A stretch of DNA of 64,000 nt from Candidatus Brocadia sp. (lineage in GTDB: Bacteria > Planctomycetota > Brocadiia > Brocadiales > Brocadiaceae). Of this stretch, positions 18,087-28,175 are shown piece by piece. The notes under the pieces were generated by a model. That model made no database searches. It had not been told where the DNA came from and saw only the letters and a program-made list of their open reading frames with translations. Each line of letters starts with the position of its first letter. Position 1 is the stretch's first letter. The DNA is taken from contig JABWAQ010000002.1 of NCBI GenBank assembly GCA_013360945.1, positions 1-64,000 on the forward strand, given 5' to 3'. Both the position numbers and the translations under genes were made by a program.

Positions 18087-18980
18087 ATGAGGATTTTTTT
18101 GACAGGGAGTACAGGTTTTGTTGGGAAACGGATACTTCGGGATTTGCTCGAAAATAAGTATCAGGTCAGATGCTTGGTTCGACAGGGTTCCGAGCAAAAG
18201 ATTGCAGATTACAAAGATGTTGACATCGCGCACGGTGATATTACCGATGCCAGCAGTTTAGATGGCAAATTGGCCGGATGCGATGCTGTTATTAACCTCG
18301 TCGGTATTATCAGGGAATTTCCCTTCAAAGGGATTACCTTTGAAAAGTTGCATTACGAGGGAACGGTAAACCTTGTCAGGGCAGCCCGGGCACAGGGGGT
18401 CATGCGATTTGTCCAGATGAGCGCACTGGGGGCACGACGGGACGGCAAGACCCAATATCAACAAACCAAATTCCGCGCTGAGGAATTTGTAAGAAACAGC
18501 GGGCTTGACTATACGGCCTTTCGCCCGTCAATTATCTTTGGCCCGGAAGACAAATTTGTTAATCAGTTTGCCAGGATGCTCAGGGTGCAACAATTTGTAC
18601 CCGTTATAGGTAACGGAAACTACCAGATGCAACCCGTGGCTGTGGAAAATGTTTCCACGGGCTTTGTGAAATCCATAGAACAAAAAGATGCCATCGGGAA
18701 AACCTTTGATGTGGGAGGGCCTGAAAAGCTTGATTTTAATCAAATCATTGATATCATTAGTGAAGTTATCTGTGTACCGTCACACAAAATCCATATTCCA
18801 GCGTTTGTTATGCGCCTTATGGCAGAAATGCTGGATTGGCTGGCTTCTTTCCCCGTCACCACTGAGCAAATTACCATGCTGCTGGAAGGCAATACCTGTG
18901 ATGAGAAATCATTTTTTGCACACTTTGGCATCAAGCCAATCTGCTTTAAGGAAGGAATATCCAAATACCTCACCATCTGA
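18087..18980 (+). CDS. NAD(P)-binding epimerase-like protein, NDUFA9 type
   Basis: A 297-residue atypical/extended SDR protein. The N-terminus has the Rossmann motif LTGSTGFVGKRIL; INLVGIIRE, FVQMSALGA and the YQQTK active-site-like Tyr/Lys follow, then FRPSIIFGPED, all typical of the complex-I NDUFA9-like family of bacterial proteins. Function in bacteria is poorly defined; relatives act in quinone or lipid metabolism or bind NAD(P)H structurally. Its start is fixed by a strong AGGAGG within the leader repeat. It is followed by a 220-nt gap with a GGGGGACAAAGGGG-type repeat before the methyltransferase gene. Confidence 0.82.
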   Translation: MRIFLTGSTGFVGKRILRDLLENKYQVRCLVRQGSEQKIADYKDVDIAHGDITDASSLDGKLAGCDAVINLVGIIREFPFKGITFEKLHYEGTVNLVRAARAQGVMRFVQMSALGARRDGKTQYQQTKFRAEEFVRNSGLDYTAFRPSIIFGPEDKFVNQFARMLRVQQFVPVIGNGNYQMQPVAVENVSTGFVKSIEQKDAIGKTFDVGGPEKLDFNQIIDIISEVICVPSHKIHIPAFVMRLMAEMLDWLASFPVTTEQITMLLEGNTCDEKSFFAHFGIKPICFKEGISKYLTI

Positions 18981-19200
18981 AATAGTTAATAAACCGTACT
19001 CAGTGCTGCTACTTCGCTTTTATATCTCGGATACTTAAAAGAAATGACCCCTGTATTGGCCGGCTGAACTCACGACGAAGTCACCCTTAGTAAAGGCGGG
19101 CTTTAAGAATCCTATTAATAAGAAAGTCGCAACAAATTCCTCCTTGGAAAAGGGGGACAAAGGGGTTGTGAAAAACTTACAAAAAAAGAGGGTTGATCAT

Positions 19201-20223
19201 ATGCAACACAACAATACAAGAACAAATAATACGAATTATTCAAACATCGATTATCTCCTTCAGCTTAGCTGTGGGTATTGGAAGTCCCACATCCTCTTTA
19301 CCGCCGTAGAATTTGATCTATTTACGCTTATTAACAAAGGCAGCCTTACTGCCAAAGAAATTTCTCAGTCCATCCACACCAACGAACGGGCAACCGAGAT
19401 GCTACTCAACGCACTTGTTTCCCTGGAGCTGCTTACCAAAGAGGAAAACTCTTACAAGAACTCTCACGCATCAAATCTCTACTTGATCAAAGGAGAGTCT
19501 CAGTATATGGGAGATTTTATTCACCATTGTCACAACATGATGGATAACTGGGCAATGCTCCGGGAAACCATTGAAACGGGAAAGCCCGTTTCCATAAGGG
19601 ATTTACCGGAGGAGGCAGACCCACATGATCTCAGGGATTTTATTACAGCAATGCATAATGTGGCATCAGTAAAGACAGAAGAGCTTTGCAGGAAAATCGA
19701 TTTAAAAAGATCAAATCTGTTGCTGGACATTGCGGGCGGTCCCGGCACATACGCCATTGCGCTTGCAAAGGCAAATCCGCACCTGCATGCCGTTGTCTTT
19801 GATCTGAAGCATGTAATCAAACTCACCCAGGAATTTATTACGTCCGCAAATGTGGGAGACCGCGTTACTACGCAGGAGGGAAACTGCATGGAGGATTCTT
19901 TTGGGAAAAATGCCTGCGATGCTATCCTCGTTTCAAACCTGTTACACATCTATAATCCGGCAAACAACACCATGATCCTCAGGAAGTGCTGGGATGCTTT
20001 AAAAGACGGCGGCCAGGTAATCATCCATGAATTTGTCCTGGACGAAACGAGGACACATCCGCAATTTGCTGCACTCTTTAGCCTCAACATGCTCATCGGC
20101 ACCCAGGAAGGGGCATCTTACAGCGAGGCCGAGTATCGGACATGGCTTGCAAAGAGCGGTTTTAAGGATATAAAGAGGATAGATCTGGAATCCAATTCGA
20201 CCTTGATTATTGGCAGGAAATAG
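19201..20223 (+). CDS. O-methyltransferase, acetylserotonin/hydroxyneurosporene family
   Basis: A 340-residue SAM-dependent O-methyltransferase. An N-terminal dimerisation winged helix (YLLQLSCGYWKSHILFTAVE, then LTAKEISQSI, ATEMLLNALVSLELL) precedes a Methyltransf_2 domain with LLLDIAGGPGTYAIALAKAN and a later DAILVSNLLHIY and GGQVIIHEFVLDE. Enzymes of this type methylate hydroxyl groups on aromatic or isoprenoid small molecules. The ATG at 19201 is chosen over upstream candidates because GAGGG lies about 10 nt before it and homology begins there. It is not close to the first cluster, so any link to it is speculative. Confidence 0.82.
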   Translation: MQHNNTRTNNTNYSNIDYLLQLSCGYWKSHILFTAVEFDLFTLINKGSLTAKEISQSIHTNERATEMLLNALVSLELLTKEENSYKNSHASNLYLIKGESQYMGDFIHHCHNMMDNWAMLRETIETGKPVSIRDLPEEADPHDLRDFITAMHNVASVKTEELCRKIDLKRSNLLLDIAGGPGTYAIALAKANPHLHAVVFDLKHVIKLTQEFITSANVGDRVTTQEGNCMEDSFGKNACDAILVSNLLHIYNPANNTMILRKCWDALKDGGQVIIHEFVLDETRTHPQFAALFSLNMLIGTQEGASYSEAEYRTWLAKSGFKDIKRIDLESNSTLIIGRK

Positions 20224-20315
20224 CACCAGGATTTTTTGTAACAAGGCATGCGTAGGGTGGATTAAGGCGTTGGTTTTTACGCCGAAAGGCCTGATCTGTT
20301 ATCTTGTTACCGCTA

Positions 20316-21335
20316 TTAAAATTTATCCAGTAACTCCTTCTTCTTTTCGTTGTAATCATCTTCCGTAATAAGCCCTTCGGATTTCAGGTCTTTTATCTCT
20401 TGTAATTGTTCCTTGATACTCATATCGACCATGGCTTCCCTGAGCATCTTCGCTTTTTTATAATCATAATCATCTTCAGAGATAATCTCATCGTTGACCA
20501 TCTCACGCAGAATAACGAGTTTGTTTTTTATTTTACTTTCACTGCGGATTTCTCTTGCCGGGGTTGCCGGCTCAGGCGCTTTCGTTTCTCCGTCGGCCCT
20601 CATCTGTTCCTCCAGCTTTCTCAAACGGGTATCCAGCTCAGAGGTGCCCATTTTGATCTTCTCATCGACCGTACCTACCCTCTGCACAACAGGTTGTTGG
20701 TAGATCTCGTTGGACAAGTCTATAACAAGCCAGTTTTCGTGACCCGGCTCTAACCGCTGTCCTGCTGACGGAAGCAACTTCCAAAAACGGCTGTGGCTTA
20801 TCTGCGCAGGATTCTCCATCGCCGTTGCTGTATATTTTTTTTTCTCCGACATGGCGTCGTTATACGTTTGAAACATATGGACGCGACTAAAGGCAATATT
20901 GAGACTGCGGTCTGAAATAAACAGGATACAATAATTCTGCTGATCGGTCAAGAGCACACGTTCAGAAAAAGAGGAAACGGTAACGACCTGTGTTGGTGTT
21001 GCAACGGAAAATGCCTGTATAATCAGGGGGACTAATCTTCTTATCTCGTCGTCCTGAAAGACCCTTAAAGTCGCCTTCTTTTTCAACAGGCCTTTTTCTT
21101 CAAAATAGATATATGACAATACATTGGTGATAATATTCCCCGTCAGTTCGCAGGGATGGTTGAATTGAATACGACGGCCATTCTTTTTAACTGACGACGT
21201 CCCATGTTTAACCACAATTCTACCGTCTGTATAAGTATCTGCATGGGCATCATAACACTTACAAAAGAATACCCAGCAGACAATTCCCACAAGCAAAAGT
21301 GTTCGCTTCAATCCTTGATTTCCCACGGAATTCAT
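20316..21335 (-). CDS. Exported protein with two C-terminal SHOCT-like repeats
   Basis: A 339-residue protein. Residues 12-32 are a hydrophobic signal segment (LLLVGIVCWVFF) and the body is beta-rich without an identified domain. The last 75 residues contain two copies of a SHOCT-like motif, LREMVNDEIISEDDYDYKKA and IKDLKSEGLITEDDYNEKKK, each a short helix-turn-helix usually found at protein C-termini. The ATG overlaps the radA stop (ATGA), implying translational coupling to a DNA repair gene. Function unknown; lipoprotein status is not supported because no clear lipobox is seen. Confidence 0.65.
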   Translation of the reverse strand: MNSVGNQGLKRTLLLVGIVCWVFFCKCYDAHADTYTDGRIVVKHGTSSVKKNGRRIQFNHPCELTGNIITNVLSYIYFEEKGLLKKKATLRVFQDDEIRRLVPLIIQAFSVATPTQVVTVSSFSERVLLTDQQNYCILFISDRSLNIAFSRVHMFQTYNDAMSEKKKYTATAMENPAQISHSRFWKLLPSAGQRLEPGHENWLVIDLSNEIYQQPVVQRVGTVDEKIKMGTSELDTRLRKLEEQMRADGETKAPEPATPAREIRSESKIKNKLVILREMVNDEIISEDDYDYKKAKMLREAMVDMSIKEQLQEIKDLKSEGLITEDDYNEKKKELLDKF

Positions 21336-22690
21336 CCTATGATTTCTACAGCCTCAGAAAGATAACATACCTCAATCAGTTGAATCCCCGGATCTTTCCC
21401 CATTCCCTTTGCATTATCCTTCGGAATAACCGCCCTGTTAAAACCCAATCTTTGCGCCTCTTTTAGCCGGATTTCAATTTGACTTACGCTGCGAACCTCT
21501 CCGCCCAACCCAACCTCTCCAACAAATACGATATCAGAAGGTATCACCTTCTCTTTAAAGCTCGATGCAATCGTCATAGCAATACCGAGGTCTGCAGCCG
21601 GTTCATCTATCTGAACCCCGCCTACGATATTCACGAAAATATCCTGCCCTCCCAGCTTCAGCCCTATTCGCTTTTCCAGAATGGCAAGGATCATCGAGAC
21701 CCGATTATAGTCGACACCGCTGACCTTCCGTTCGGGCATGCCAAAATTTGCCCTTGCCACAAGCGCCTGTATCTCAACAAGCAGGGCACGAGTGCCTTCC
21801 ATGCAGGAAATAATGGTAGAACCGGCGCTGATCCTTCTGCCTTGCGAAATAAATATCTCAGACGGATTATCCACCGGTTGCAATCCGTTTTTTCTCATCT
21901 CAAAGATCCCAATTTCATCGGTAGGGCCAAACCGGTTTTTTACCACCCTTAGGATGCGATAGCACTGAAATTTTTCTCCTTCAAAATATAAAACCGTGTC
22001 CGCCATATGTTCCAAAACTTTCGGACCAGCAATGATGCCCTGTTTGGTTACATGTCCTACCAGGAAAATCGCAGACCCTGTAGACTTGGCAATGGAAATG
22101 AGGTCGTTCGCACATTGCCGCACCTGAGCAACCGTACCGGGGGCAGACTCCAGCTGAGATTTGTACATCATTTGAATAGAATCAATCACGACAAGGGTGG
22201 GACGTGTGTTATGGATATTTTCCAGGATAAAATCCAGATTCGTTTCTGCAACGACCAGTAAATTATCTGACAGGATGGATAACCTCTCGGCACGGAGCTT
22301 GGTCTGTGCTACAGACTCTTCGCCGGTTACGTAAAGAGTGATGTACCCTTTTTGGCTGATATACTGACACACCTGTAAAAGGAGCGTGGATTTGCCTATC
22401 CCAGGTGTTCCTCCAATCAATACAGCCGAACCAACAATCAGCCCACCACCCAAAATCCTGTCGAATTCCTTCATCCCTGTCTCAATACAGGGACATTCCA
22501 GCAATTTTACCCGCGTTATTGGTTGTGGCAATTCGCGGTTCGTGATGACTGATTTGTAACTTGATCCGGCCGGAGTATCGAATTCTTCTATAGTCGAGTC
22601 CCATTCTCCGCAACCTCCACAGCGCCCGACCCACTTCAGACTCTTCCAACCGCAATGTTGGCATACATAAACCACGCCTGTTTTTGTCAT
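21332..22690 (-). CDS. radA: DNA repair protein RadA/Sms
   Basis: A 452-residue RecA-like ATPase that helps process recombination intermediates and branch migration. It has the N-terminal zinc finger C10-x2-C13...C24-x2-C27, Walker A GGTPGIGKST, the RadA-specific KNRFG motif (VVKNRFGPTDE) and the C-terminal Lon-protease-like domain with DLGIAMTIASSF. Length is normal. It lies downstream of clpC with a terminator-like hairpin between them and is coupled to the SHOCT protein gene by a 4-nt overlap. Confidence 0.93.
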   Translation of the reverse strand: MTKTGVVYVCQHCGWKSLKWVGRCGGCGEWDSTIEEFDTPAGSSYKSVITNRELPQPITRVKLLECPCIETGMKEFDRILGGGLIVGSAVLIGGTPGIGKSTLLLQVCQYISQKGYITLYVTGEESVAQTKLRAERLSILSDNLLVVAETNLDFILENIHNTRPTLVVIDSIQMMYKSQLESAPGTVAQVRQCANDLISIAKSTGSAIFLVGHVTKQGIIAGPKVLEHMADTVLYFEGEKFQCYRILRVVKNRFGPTDEIGIFEMRKNGLQPVDNPSEIFISQGRRISAGSTIISCMEGTRALLVEIQALVARANFGMPERKVSGVDYNRVSMILAILEKRIGLKLGGQDIFVNIVGGVQIDEPAADLGIAMTIASSFKEKVIPSDIVFVGEVGLGGEVRSVSQIEIRLKEAQRLGFNRAVIPKDNAKGMGKDPGIQLIEVCYLSEAVEIIG

Positions 22691-22718
22691 ATCGGCAAAT
22701 GAAAAAACTACGATAAAA

Positions 22719-22755
22719 CAAAAAAAGGGAAGAGTTTTACTCTCCCCTTTTTTTC
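22719..22755 (-). terminator. Hairpin terminator after clpC
   Basis: On the minus strand the sequence reads AAAAAAAGGGGAGAG, a short loop TAAAA, then CTCTTCCCTTTTTTT. The stem followed by a T-tract is the classic intrinsic terminator form and lies 20 nt after the clpC stop and just before radA. Some read-through could still feed radA. Confidence 0.75.
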
Positions 22756-22773
22756 ATCTTGATTTCGTCTAAT

Positions 22774-25254
22774 TTAGACACTGCTTTCAGCATTTGCCAA
22801 AGCCGGTTCAGGGGTTTCCATTATCTCATCAAAGGCCAGCTTACCATCCTGTACCCTTGCCTTCACAAATTTCTTTCCTTCAAATTTACCTTGCAGGATT
22901 TCTTCAGAGAGGGGATCTTCTAAATAACTCTCTATTGCCCTCCGAAGGGGACGTGCTCCAAAGTTTTGGTTATATCCTTTCTCTATTAAAAAATCTAATA
23001 CTTCGTCTGTCAGTGTAATACTGATATTGTAATTATCCAGTCTCTTTTTCACACCGTTTAATTCTATTTCAATGATCTTTTTCAAATCGCCTTTGTTCAG
23101 TGGTTTGAAGACGATAATATTATCCACCCGGTTCAAAAATTCCGGACGAAAGTGTTTTTCGACCTCTTTCTTTAATTGTTCCTTCATCATTTCGTACGTA
23201 TGCTCGTCCGTCACTTTTTTGAATCCTAAAGACGCCTGATTCTTAATGACTTCTGCTCCAATATTGGAAGTCATAATAATGACTACATTGCGAAAATCCA
23301 CATGACGTCCGAAACTATCCGTTAATTTTCCGTCCTCCATGATTTGTAATAACATGTTAAACACATCCGGATGGGCCTTTTCAATCTCGTCCAGTAATAC
23401 AACGGCATACGGACGACGGCGTATCTTTTCCGTAAGTTGCCCCCCTTCTTCATAACCAATATAGCCAGGTGGTGCGCCAATCAGTCTTGAAATGTTGTGT
23501 TTTTCCATATATTCCGACATGTCAATCTGTATAAGGGCTTCTTCTTCACCAAACATAAACTTCGCCAACGACCTTGCGAGGTGCGTCTTGCCAACGCCGG
23601 AAGGCCCCACAAAAATAAAAGATGCCACGGGGCGGTTCGGATTCTTCAGTCCGGCCCTGGAGCGCCGTATCGCCTTGGCGACCGCTTTTGTAGCTTCTTC
23701 CTGGCTTACTACCATTTTATGAAGTTCATCTTCCATACGGAGCAATCTCTTAGCCTCCGCAGATTCAATGCGGGTGATGGGAATCCCGGTCATCTTAGAA
23801 ACAACTTCTGACACTATTTCACCATTCACAACGCCCTCGATCTCCGCACGGGTCTCCCGCCATTCTTTCTCGATTGTTTCTTTTTTCTTTTTCAGTTTAT
23901 CGGCCTTGTCCCTTAACCGGGCAGCCCTTTCAAAATCCTGAATGGCAACAGATTCGTCTTTATCTTTTTCCAGCTTGTTGATTTCTTCTTCTATATGCCT
24001 CAAGTCCGGCGGTTGCGTGGTCGCCTTGAGCCGTACCCTTGCACATGCCTCATCAATCACGTCAATCGCCTTGTCCGGAAGGTATCTTCCCGTGATATAA
24101 CGAATCGAAAGTTCAGTTGCGGTCTCCAATGCATCATCCGTAATTTGGACCTTGTGATGCGCTTCGTACCGGTCACGAAGACCTTTTAATATTTCAATAG
24201 TCTCCGCCTTTGAAGGTGGTTCGACTATAATCGTTTGAAACCGTCTTTCAAGCGCGCCGTCTTTTTCAATATATTTTCTATATTCATCCAACGTGGTAGC
24301 GCCAACACACTGGATTTCCCCCCTCGACAACGCTGGTTTTAACACATTGGATGCATCAATGGCGCCTTCTGCACCACCTGCCCCTACCAGCGTGTGCAGC
24401 TCGTCAATAAACAGAATGATGTTTTTTGCCCTTTTTACTTCGGACATTACCGCCTTGATGCGTTCTTCAAACTGACCCCTGTACTTCGTACCGGCCACCA
24501 TCATGGCAAGGTCTAAGGCCACGATCCGGCGGTCTCTTAATAATTCAGGAATATTCCCCTGTACCACAGCCTGTGCAAGACCTTCAACAATGGCTGTCTT
24601 CCCGACGCCTGCCTCGCCTAACAACACAGGATTATTCTTGGTTCTACGGCACAGGATCTGGATCACACGTTCAATCACGTCCTGTCGCCCGATAACCGGG
24701 TCGAGCTCCTGTTCGCGGGCCTGCTGGGTAAGGTCACGACCAAAAGAATCCAATGCAGGAGTCTTTGACTTCCCCTTCTTTTCCTCTTTTTCCTGATTGA
24801 CGCCTCCCTGAACTGCCTCTGAACCCAGTAGGCCAATGACCTCCTCTCGTACATCTTCGAGTTTTACCCCCAGATTTAGCAATACCTGTGCTGCTACGCC
24901 TTCCTGTTCCCTGAGCAGCCCCAACAACAAATGCTCCGTTCCAATATAATTATGCCCCAATGCCCGTGCTTCTTCCATCGCATATTCCAGTACTTTTTTT
25001 ACCCGTGGGGTAAAAGGTAATTGCCCCACCGAAACCAGGTCCGAGCCACTCTGGACAATTTTTTCTATCTCCAGACGTATCTTCTTCAGCTCGATATCGA
25101 GGTTTTGCAAGACATTGGCTGCAACCCCGCTTCCTTCTTTCACTAATCCCAACAGGATGTGCTCAGTCCCAATATACTCGTGATTAAATCGCCTGGCTTC
25201 TTCTCGTGCAAGCGCCATAACCTTTCTGGCGCGGTCGGTAAATCGATCAAACAT
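22774..25254 (-). CDS. clpC: ATP-dependent Clp protease ATP-binding subunit ClpC
   Basis: An 826-residue Hsp100 unfoldase. In order: two N-terminal Clp_N repeats ([14 protein letters not shown] and [14 protein letters not shown]), AAA1 with GEAGVGKTA, a coiled middle domain containing a UVR-like [17 protein letters not shown] segment (the ClpC hallmark), AAA2 with GPSGVGKTH and the C-terminal D2-small domain. ClpC feeds substrates, including arginine-phosphorylated proteins, to ClpP. It follows mcsA and mcsB, the arginine kinase pair, as in Firmicutes, but no ctsR repressor gene is present. Spacing to mcsB is 24 nt, so they are co-transcribed. Confidence 0.95.
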   Translation of the reverse strand: MFDRFTDRARKVMALAREEARRFNHEYIGTEHILLGLVKEGSGVAANVLQNLDIELKKIRLEIEKIVQSGSDLVSVGQLPFTPRVKKVLEYAMEEARALGHNYIGTEHLLLGLLREQEGVAAQVLLNLGVKLEDVREEVIGLLGSEAVQGGVNQEKEEKKGKSKTPALDSFGRDLTQQAREQELDPVIGRQDVIERVIQILCRRTKNNPVLLGEAGVGKTAIVEGLAQAVVQGNIPELLRDRRIVALDLAMMVAGTKYRGQFEERIKAVMSEVKRAKNIILFIDELHTLVGAGGAEGAIDASNVLKPALSRGEIQCVGATTLDEYRKYIEKDGALERRFQTIIVEPPSKAETIEILKGLRDRYEAHHKVQITDDALETATELSIRYITGRYLPDKAIDVIDEACARVRLKATTQPPDLRHIEEEINKLEKDKDESVAIQDFERAARLRDKADKLKKKKETIEKEWRETRAEIEGVVNGEIVSEVVSKMTGIPITRIESAEAKRLLRMEDELHKMVVSQEEATKAVAKAIRRSRAGLKNPNRPVASFIFVGPSGVGKTHLARSLAKFMFGEEEALIQIDMSEYMEKHNISRLIGAPPGYIGYEEGGQLTEKIRRRPYAVVLLDEIEKAHPDVFNMLLQIMEDGKLTDSFGRHVDFRNVVIIMTSNIGAEVIKNQASLGFKKVTDEHTYEMMKEQLKKEVEKHFRPEFLNRVDNIIVFKPLNKGDLKKIIEIELNGVKKRLDNYNISITLTDEVLDFLIEKGYNQNFGARPLRRAIESYLEDPLSEEILQGKFEGKKFVKARVQDGKLAFDEIMETPEPALANAESSV

Positions 25255-25278
25255 AATACACCTATCCTTTCAAACTTT

Positions 25279-26349
25279 CTATCTTTCCAGGCGTTTTCTT
25301 ACATACGCTGCGCGAATAATATTCCTTTGAAGAGACGTAAGCTCGCGCCCTTCTAATTTTTGTAAGTGCCCCGGTAATGTGAGAATGAAAAGCTCATTTA
25401 AGGTTTTCATCTCAACATCTTTAATTATTCCCAAATTAACCCCCATGCGTACCTGAGACAGCAGGTGCATAATCTCCTCAGAGGAGATCATCCGCGCCAC
25501 CTTAAGCATACCGTAAGACCGCCATACACGGTCCTCCAATTGCTCCCTATTCTCAGAAATTAAGGCCTTTCGTGCCATACGTTCGTAACTGGTAATCCTG
25601 GGAATTACACTTTCTATAATTTCAATAATTTCTGTCTCGGACTTGCCGAGGGTAAACTGATTTGATATCTGATACAAGTCTCCGGAAACTTGCGTTCCCT
25701 CACCATACAAACCCCTTACCACCAGACCGAGTTTCATAACTGCGTTAAAAACTTTTTCAATATGATGTGTCATTCCTAACGCCGGCAGATGCAACATGAC
25801 AGACGCCCTCATCCCTGTACCGACATTCGTAGGACAGGCAGTCAGGTAGCCAAAACGTGAAGAATATGCATAGTTTAACCCTTTCTCTAACTGATTATCG
25901 ACCTCATCAATCGTCTTCCATGCCTCTTTTAATTCAAACCCGGAACGAATCACCTGTATCCTCAAGTGGTCTTCTTCGTTGACCATCAGGCTGATTGTCT
26001 CTGATTTTCCGAAGGCTACGCCCCTTTCACCCTCTCCCCCAGCGTGCTCCCGGCTGATGAGATGTCGTTCCACAAGGAAAAGCCTGTCTACTGAATTGAT
26101 ATCTGCAAGATTTATATAGCGAAGGTCTGAAGTGATCTTGGCTTCTTTGATTTTATCTCTGATTGCCTCCTCGAGTTCTTTTTTTTGCTTTACATTAGCC
26201 CTTGAAAGGAAAGGAAATCGTGCCACATTCCTGGCCAGACGAATCCTGCTGCTGATAACAATATCCGACTCAGTACCTGTCCCTCTCAGCCATTCGCCGG
26301 TATTATCGGCCAGATCACTGATCTTCACTGGTGTCGCCTGAAAGTTCAT
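25279..26349 (-). CDS. mcsB: Protein arginine kinase McsB
   Basis: A 356-residue member of the phosphagen (guanido) kinase fold that phosphorylates arginines to tag proteins for ClpCP. The N-terminal SSRIRLARNVARFPF, the CPTNVGTGMRASVMLHLPAL active-site stretch and a C-terminal helical region are typical of McsB rather than creatine or arginine kinases. It overlaps mcsA by 35 nt, which suggests tight coupling of activator and kinase. The system is best known in Firmicutes but is also found in planctomycetes (established from family distribution). Confidence 0.93.
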   Translation of the reverse strand: MNFQATPVKISDLADNTGEWLRGTGTESDIVISSRIRLARNVARFPFLSRANVKQKKELEEAIRDKIKEAKITSDLRYINLADINSVDRLFLVERHLISREHAGGEGERGVAFGKSETISLMVNEEDHLRIQVIRSGFELKEAWKTIDEVDNQLEKGLNYAYSSRFGYLTACPTNVGTGMRASVMLHLPALGMTHHIEKVFNAVMKLGLVVRGLYGEGTQVSGDLYQISNQFTLGKSETEIIEIIESVIPRITSYERMARKALISENREQLEDRVWRSYGMLKVARMISSEEIMHLLSQVRMGVNLGIIKDVEMKTLNELFILTLPGHLQKLEGRELTSLQRNIIRAAYVRKRLER

Positions 26350-26815
26350 AAATTCTATCCCTTAGGTCTGCCGCCTTTTCGTAATCCTCTTTTTCCACAG
26401 CCTTATTCAGCTCATTCCGCAACTGCATGAGTTCATTTTTCCTGATTACTTCCTTCCCTGCCCTCGATGGCACCTTTCCCACATGTTGAGTGCTGCCATG
26501 CATTTTGTCCAATAACGGAATCAAACCTTTTCTAAAAATGGTGTAGTCCATTGAGCAACCCAACCGGCCATGAGATCGAAACTCCAGGTAAGATAACCCG
26601 CACACGGGGCAGACGATCTTGGACATCTCACTAATTTCCGGCGCCACCTGGTTAATAAGGCTTGTTAGTATTTCAGTAGGTGAAGGTATTTTTGTAAGCT
26701 GCGTATTGACGCTCTGTGCACACTCTTCGCAAAGATGCCGCTCCTTTTTTACTGTACCGACAATCTCAGTTAAATGCACTGTCGCATGCTTTTTATTACA
26801 AGATTCACATTTCAT
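26315..26815 (-). CDS. mcsA: McsA-type zinc protein with UVR motif, activator of McsB
   Basis: A 166-residue protein. Four CxxC motifs (CESC near the N-terminus, CEEC, CPVC and a lone Cys near GCS) should bind zinc. The C-terminus has a UvrB/UvrC-interaction type motif, LRNELNKAVEKEDYEKAADL. This is the McsA layout; McsA activates the McsB kinase and contacts ClpC. The neighbours mcsB and clpC confirm the assignment. The second zinc module shows CPVC followed by a lone GC, so one site may be incomplete. Confidence 0.9.
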   Translation of the reverse strand: MKCESCNKKHATVHLTEIVGTVKKERHLCEECAQSVNTQLTKIPSPTEILTSLINQVAPEISEMSKIVCPVCGLSYLEFRSHGRLGCSMDYTIFRKGLIPLLDKMHGSTQHVGKVPSRAGKEVIRKNELMQLRNELNKAVEKEDYEKAADLRDRIYELSGDTSEDQ

Positions 26816-26844
26816 TATTTATTTACCTCAAACGAATCTTCAGG

Positions 26845-28146
26845 TCACACGCCATCTCGTATTTTCTCCCATTTTAGCACATTTATGACTTTTCCTAAAG
26901 AACTTTTTTCAGACAGTATCTCTTCTCGTATCCTATTTTCCCTTTCCAGACAATCCATACCATAGTTAACCCAGACATTGGCTTCCGAGAGGGGTATTAC
27001 CATCAACCCATCGTCATCCCCCACGATCCAATCCCCTGGATTGATCTGAATTCCTGAAACATTGACCGTCACATTAATCTCTCCTAACCCTTTTGGTTCA
27101 CCGGCAGCAGGCATCACCATCTTTGTAAAGACCGGGAAATTCAATTTTCTGATCTCCGCAATGTCCCGTATCGCTCCGTAGATAACCACCCCACTTATTT
27201 TTTTCTGCAACGCACTGTGGGTAGCCAATTCCCCCCACACAGCAGGGCCGATTCCACCCGCATCTACTACGATTACGTCCCCTTCTTTTGCAATATCTAT
27301 AGCCTCAACAGGTTTTGCCCAATCACCGGGATACGTCCTAACGGTAACCGCATTTCCTACCAATTTTGTATTTGCATTGATTGGGTATAACCCTGTAATG
27401 CCCGGCGCACGATGACTGCCGTCCGAAATATTTGCCGTAGAAAGTTGAATTAACGCCTCGCGGATATCATCGGTCGTCACCCTTTTGAACAGTGTCGTCG
27501 AGACCCTTCGATTCTCTGTTATCGCATTTTTAATACGCTCTGTTGCCGTTTTTGCATCTTTTGATTTACTAATATATCCGCCAACAATGACCACACGCGC
27601 CCCTGCATTTACGGCATCCACGACATTTTCGGAATTTATGCCGCCCGCCACGGCAACAGGAATCGTTACTTTGCGGCAAATTTGCTGCAACATCTCAAAC
27701 GGTGTTTTGCCGTACATTTGATCATCTATAGCGGTATGAACGGCAATATAATCAGCGCCCCATTTCTCTATATCGGCAACACGCTCCTCAATTTTAATAG
27801 CACCAATACAATCTACACAAATCTTTATGCCATAATTTCTCCCTGCCTGTATGCATTCCCTGATAGTCGAATCCGGTGCATTTCCCATGACAACAGCAAT
27901 ATTAGCACCTGATTTGGCAGCCATTTCCATTTCTGCACGGCCCGCATCCATGGTCTTCATATCCGCAATCAGCATCTTATCGGGAAACAATTTTCTGAAA
28001 TGGCGCACCGCGTTCATCCCTTCACTCTTAATCAGCGGGGTACCGATCTCCAGCCAATCCGCGCCTCCCCTGATCGCTTCCTCAGCAACCTTTTCAGCCC
28101 TGTGAAGATCAACAAAATCAAGGGCAACTTGTAATATTACCGACAT
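26845..28146 (-). CDS. Bifunctional hexulose-6-phosphate synthase/RraA-like protein
   Basis: A 433-residue fusion. Residues about 1-205 are an OMP-decarboxylase-superfamily barrel with QVALDFVDLHRAEKV and the metal/phosphate motif ADMKTMD, matching 3-hexulose-6-phosphate synthase (formaldehyde fixation onto ribulose-5-phosphate or the reverse reaction). Residues about 225-430 are an RraA/aldolase-like domain with VVDAGGIGPAVWGELAT and the Gly-x-x-Asp motif GAIRDIAEI. The start at 28146 was preferred because the longer frame runs into queD and the conserved barrel begins right here; no strong ribosome site is visible. The fusion is known from other bacteria and archaea. No 6-phospho-3-hexuloisomerase is adjacent. 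Confidence 0.85.
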   Translation of the reverse strand: MSVILQVALDFVDLHRAEKVAEEAIRGGADWLEIGTPLIKSEGMNAVRHFRKLFPDKMLIADMKTMDAGRAEMEMAAKSGANIAVVMGNAPDSTIRECIQAGRNYGIKICVDCIGAIKIEERVADIEKWGADYIAVHTAIDDQMYGKTPFEMLQQICRKVTIPVAVAGGINSENVVDAVNAGARVVIVGGYISKSKDAKTATERIKNAITENRRVSTTLFKRVTTDDIREALIQLSTANISDGSHRAPGITGLYPINANTKLVGNAVTVRTYPGDWAKPVEAIDIAKEGDVIVVDAGGIGPAVWGELATHSALQKKISGVVIYGAIRDIAEIRKLNFPVFTKMVMPAAGEPKGLGEINVTVNVSGIQINPGDWIVGDDDGLMVIPLSEANVWVNYGMDCLERENRIREEILSEKSSLGKVINVLKWEKIRDGV

Positions 28147-28175
28147 ACTATCTATACTCAATTGTAAAAGAACTT

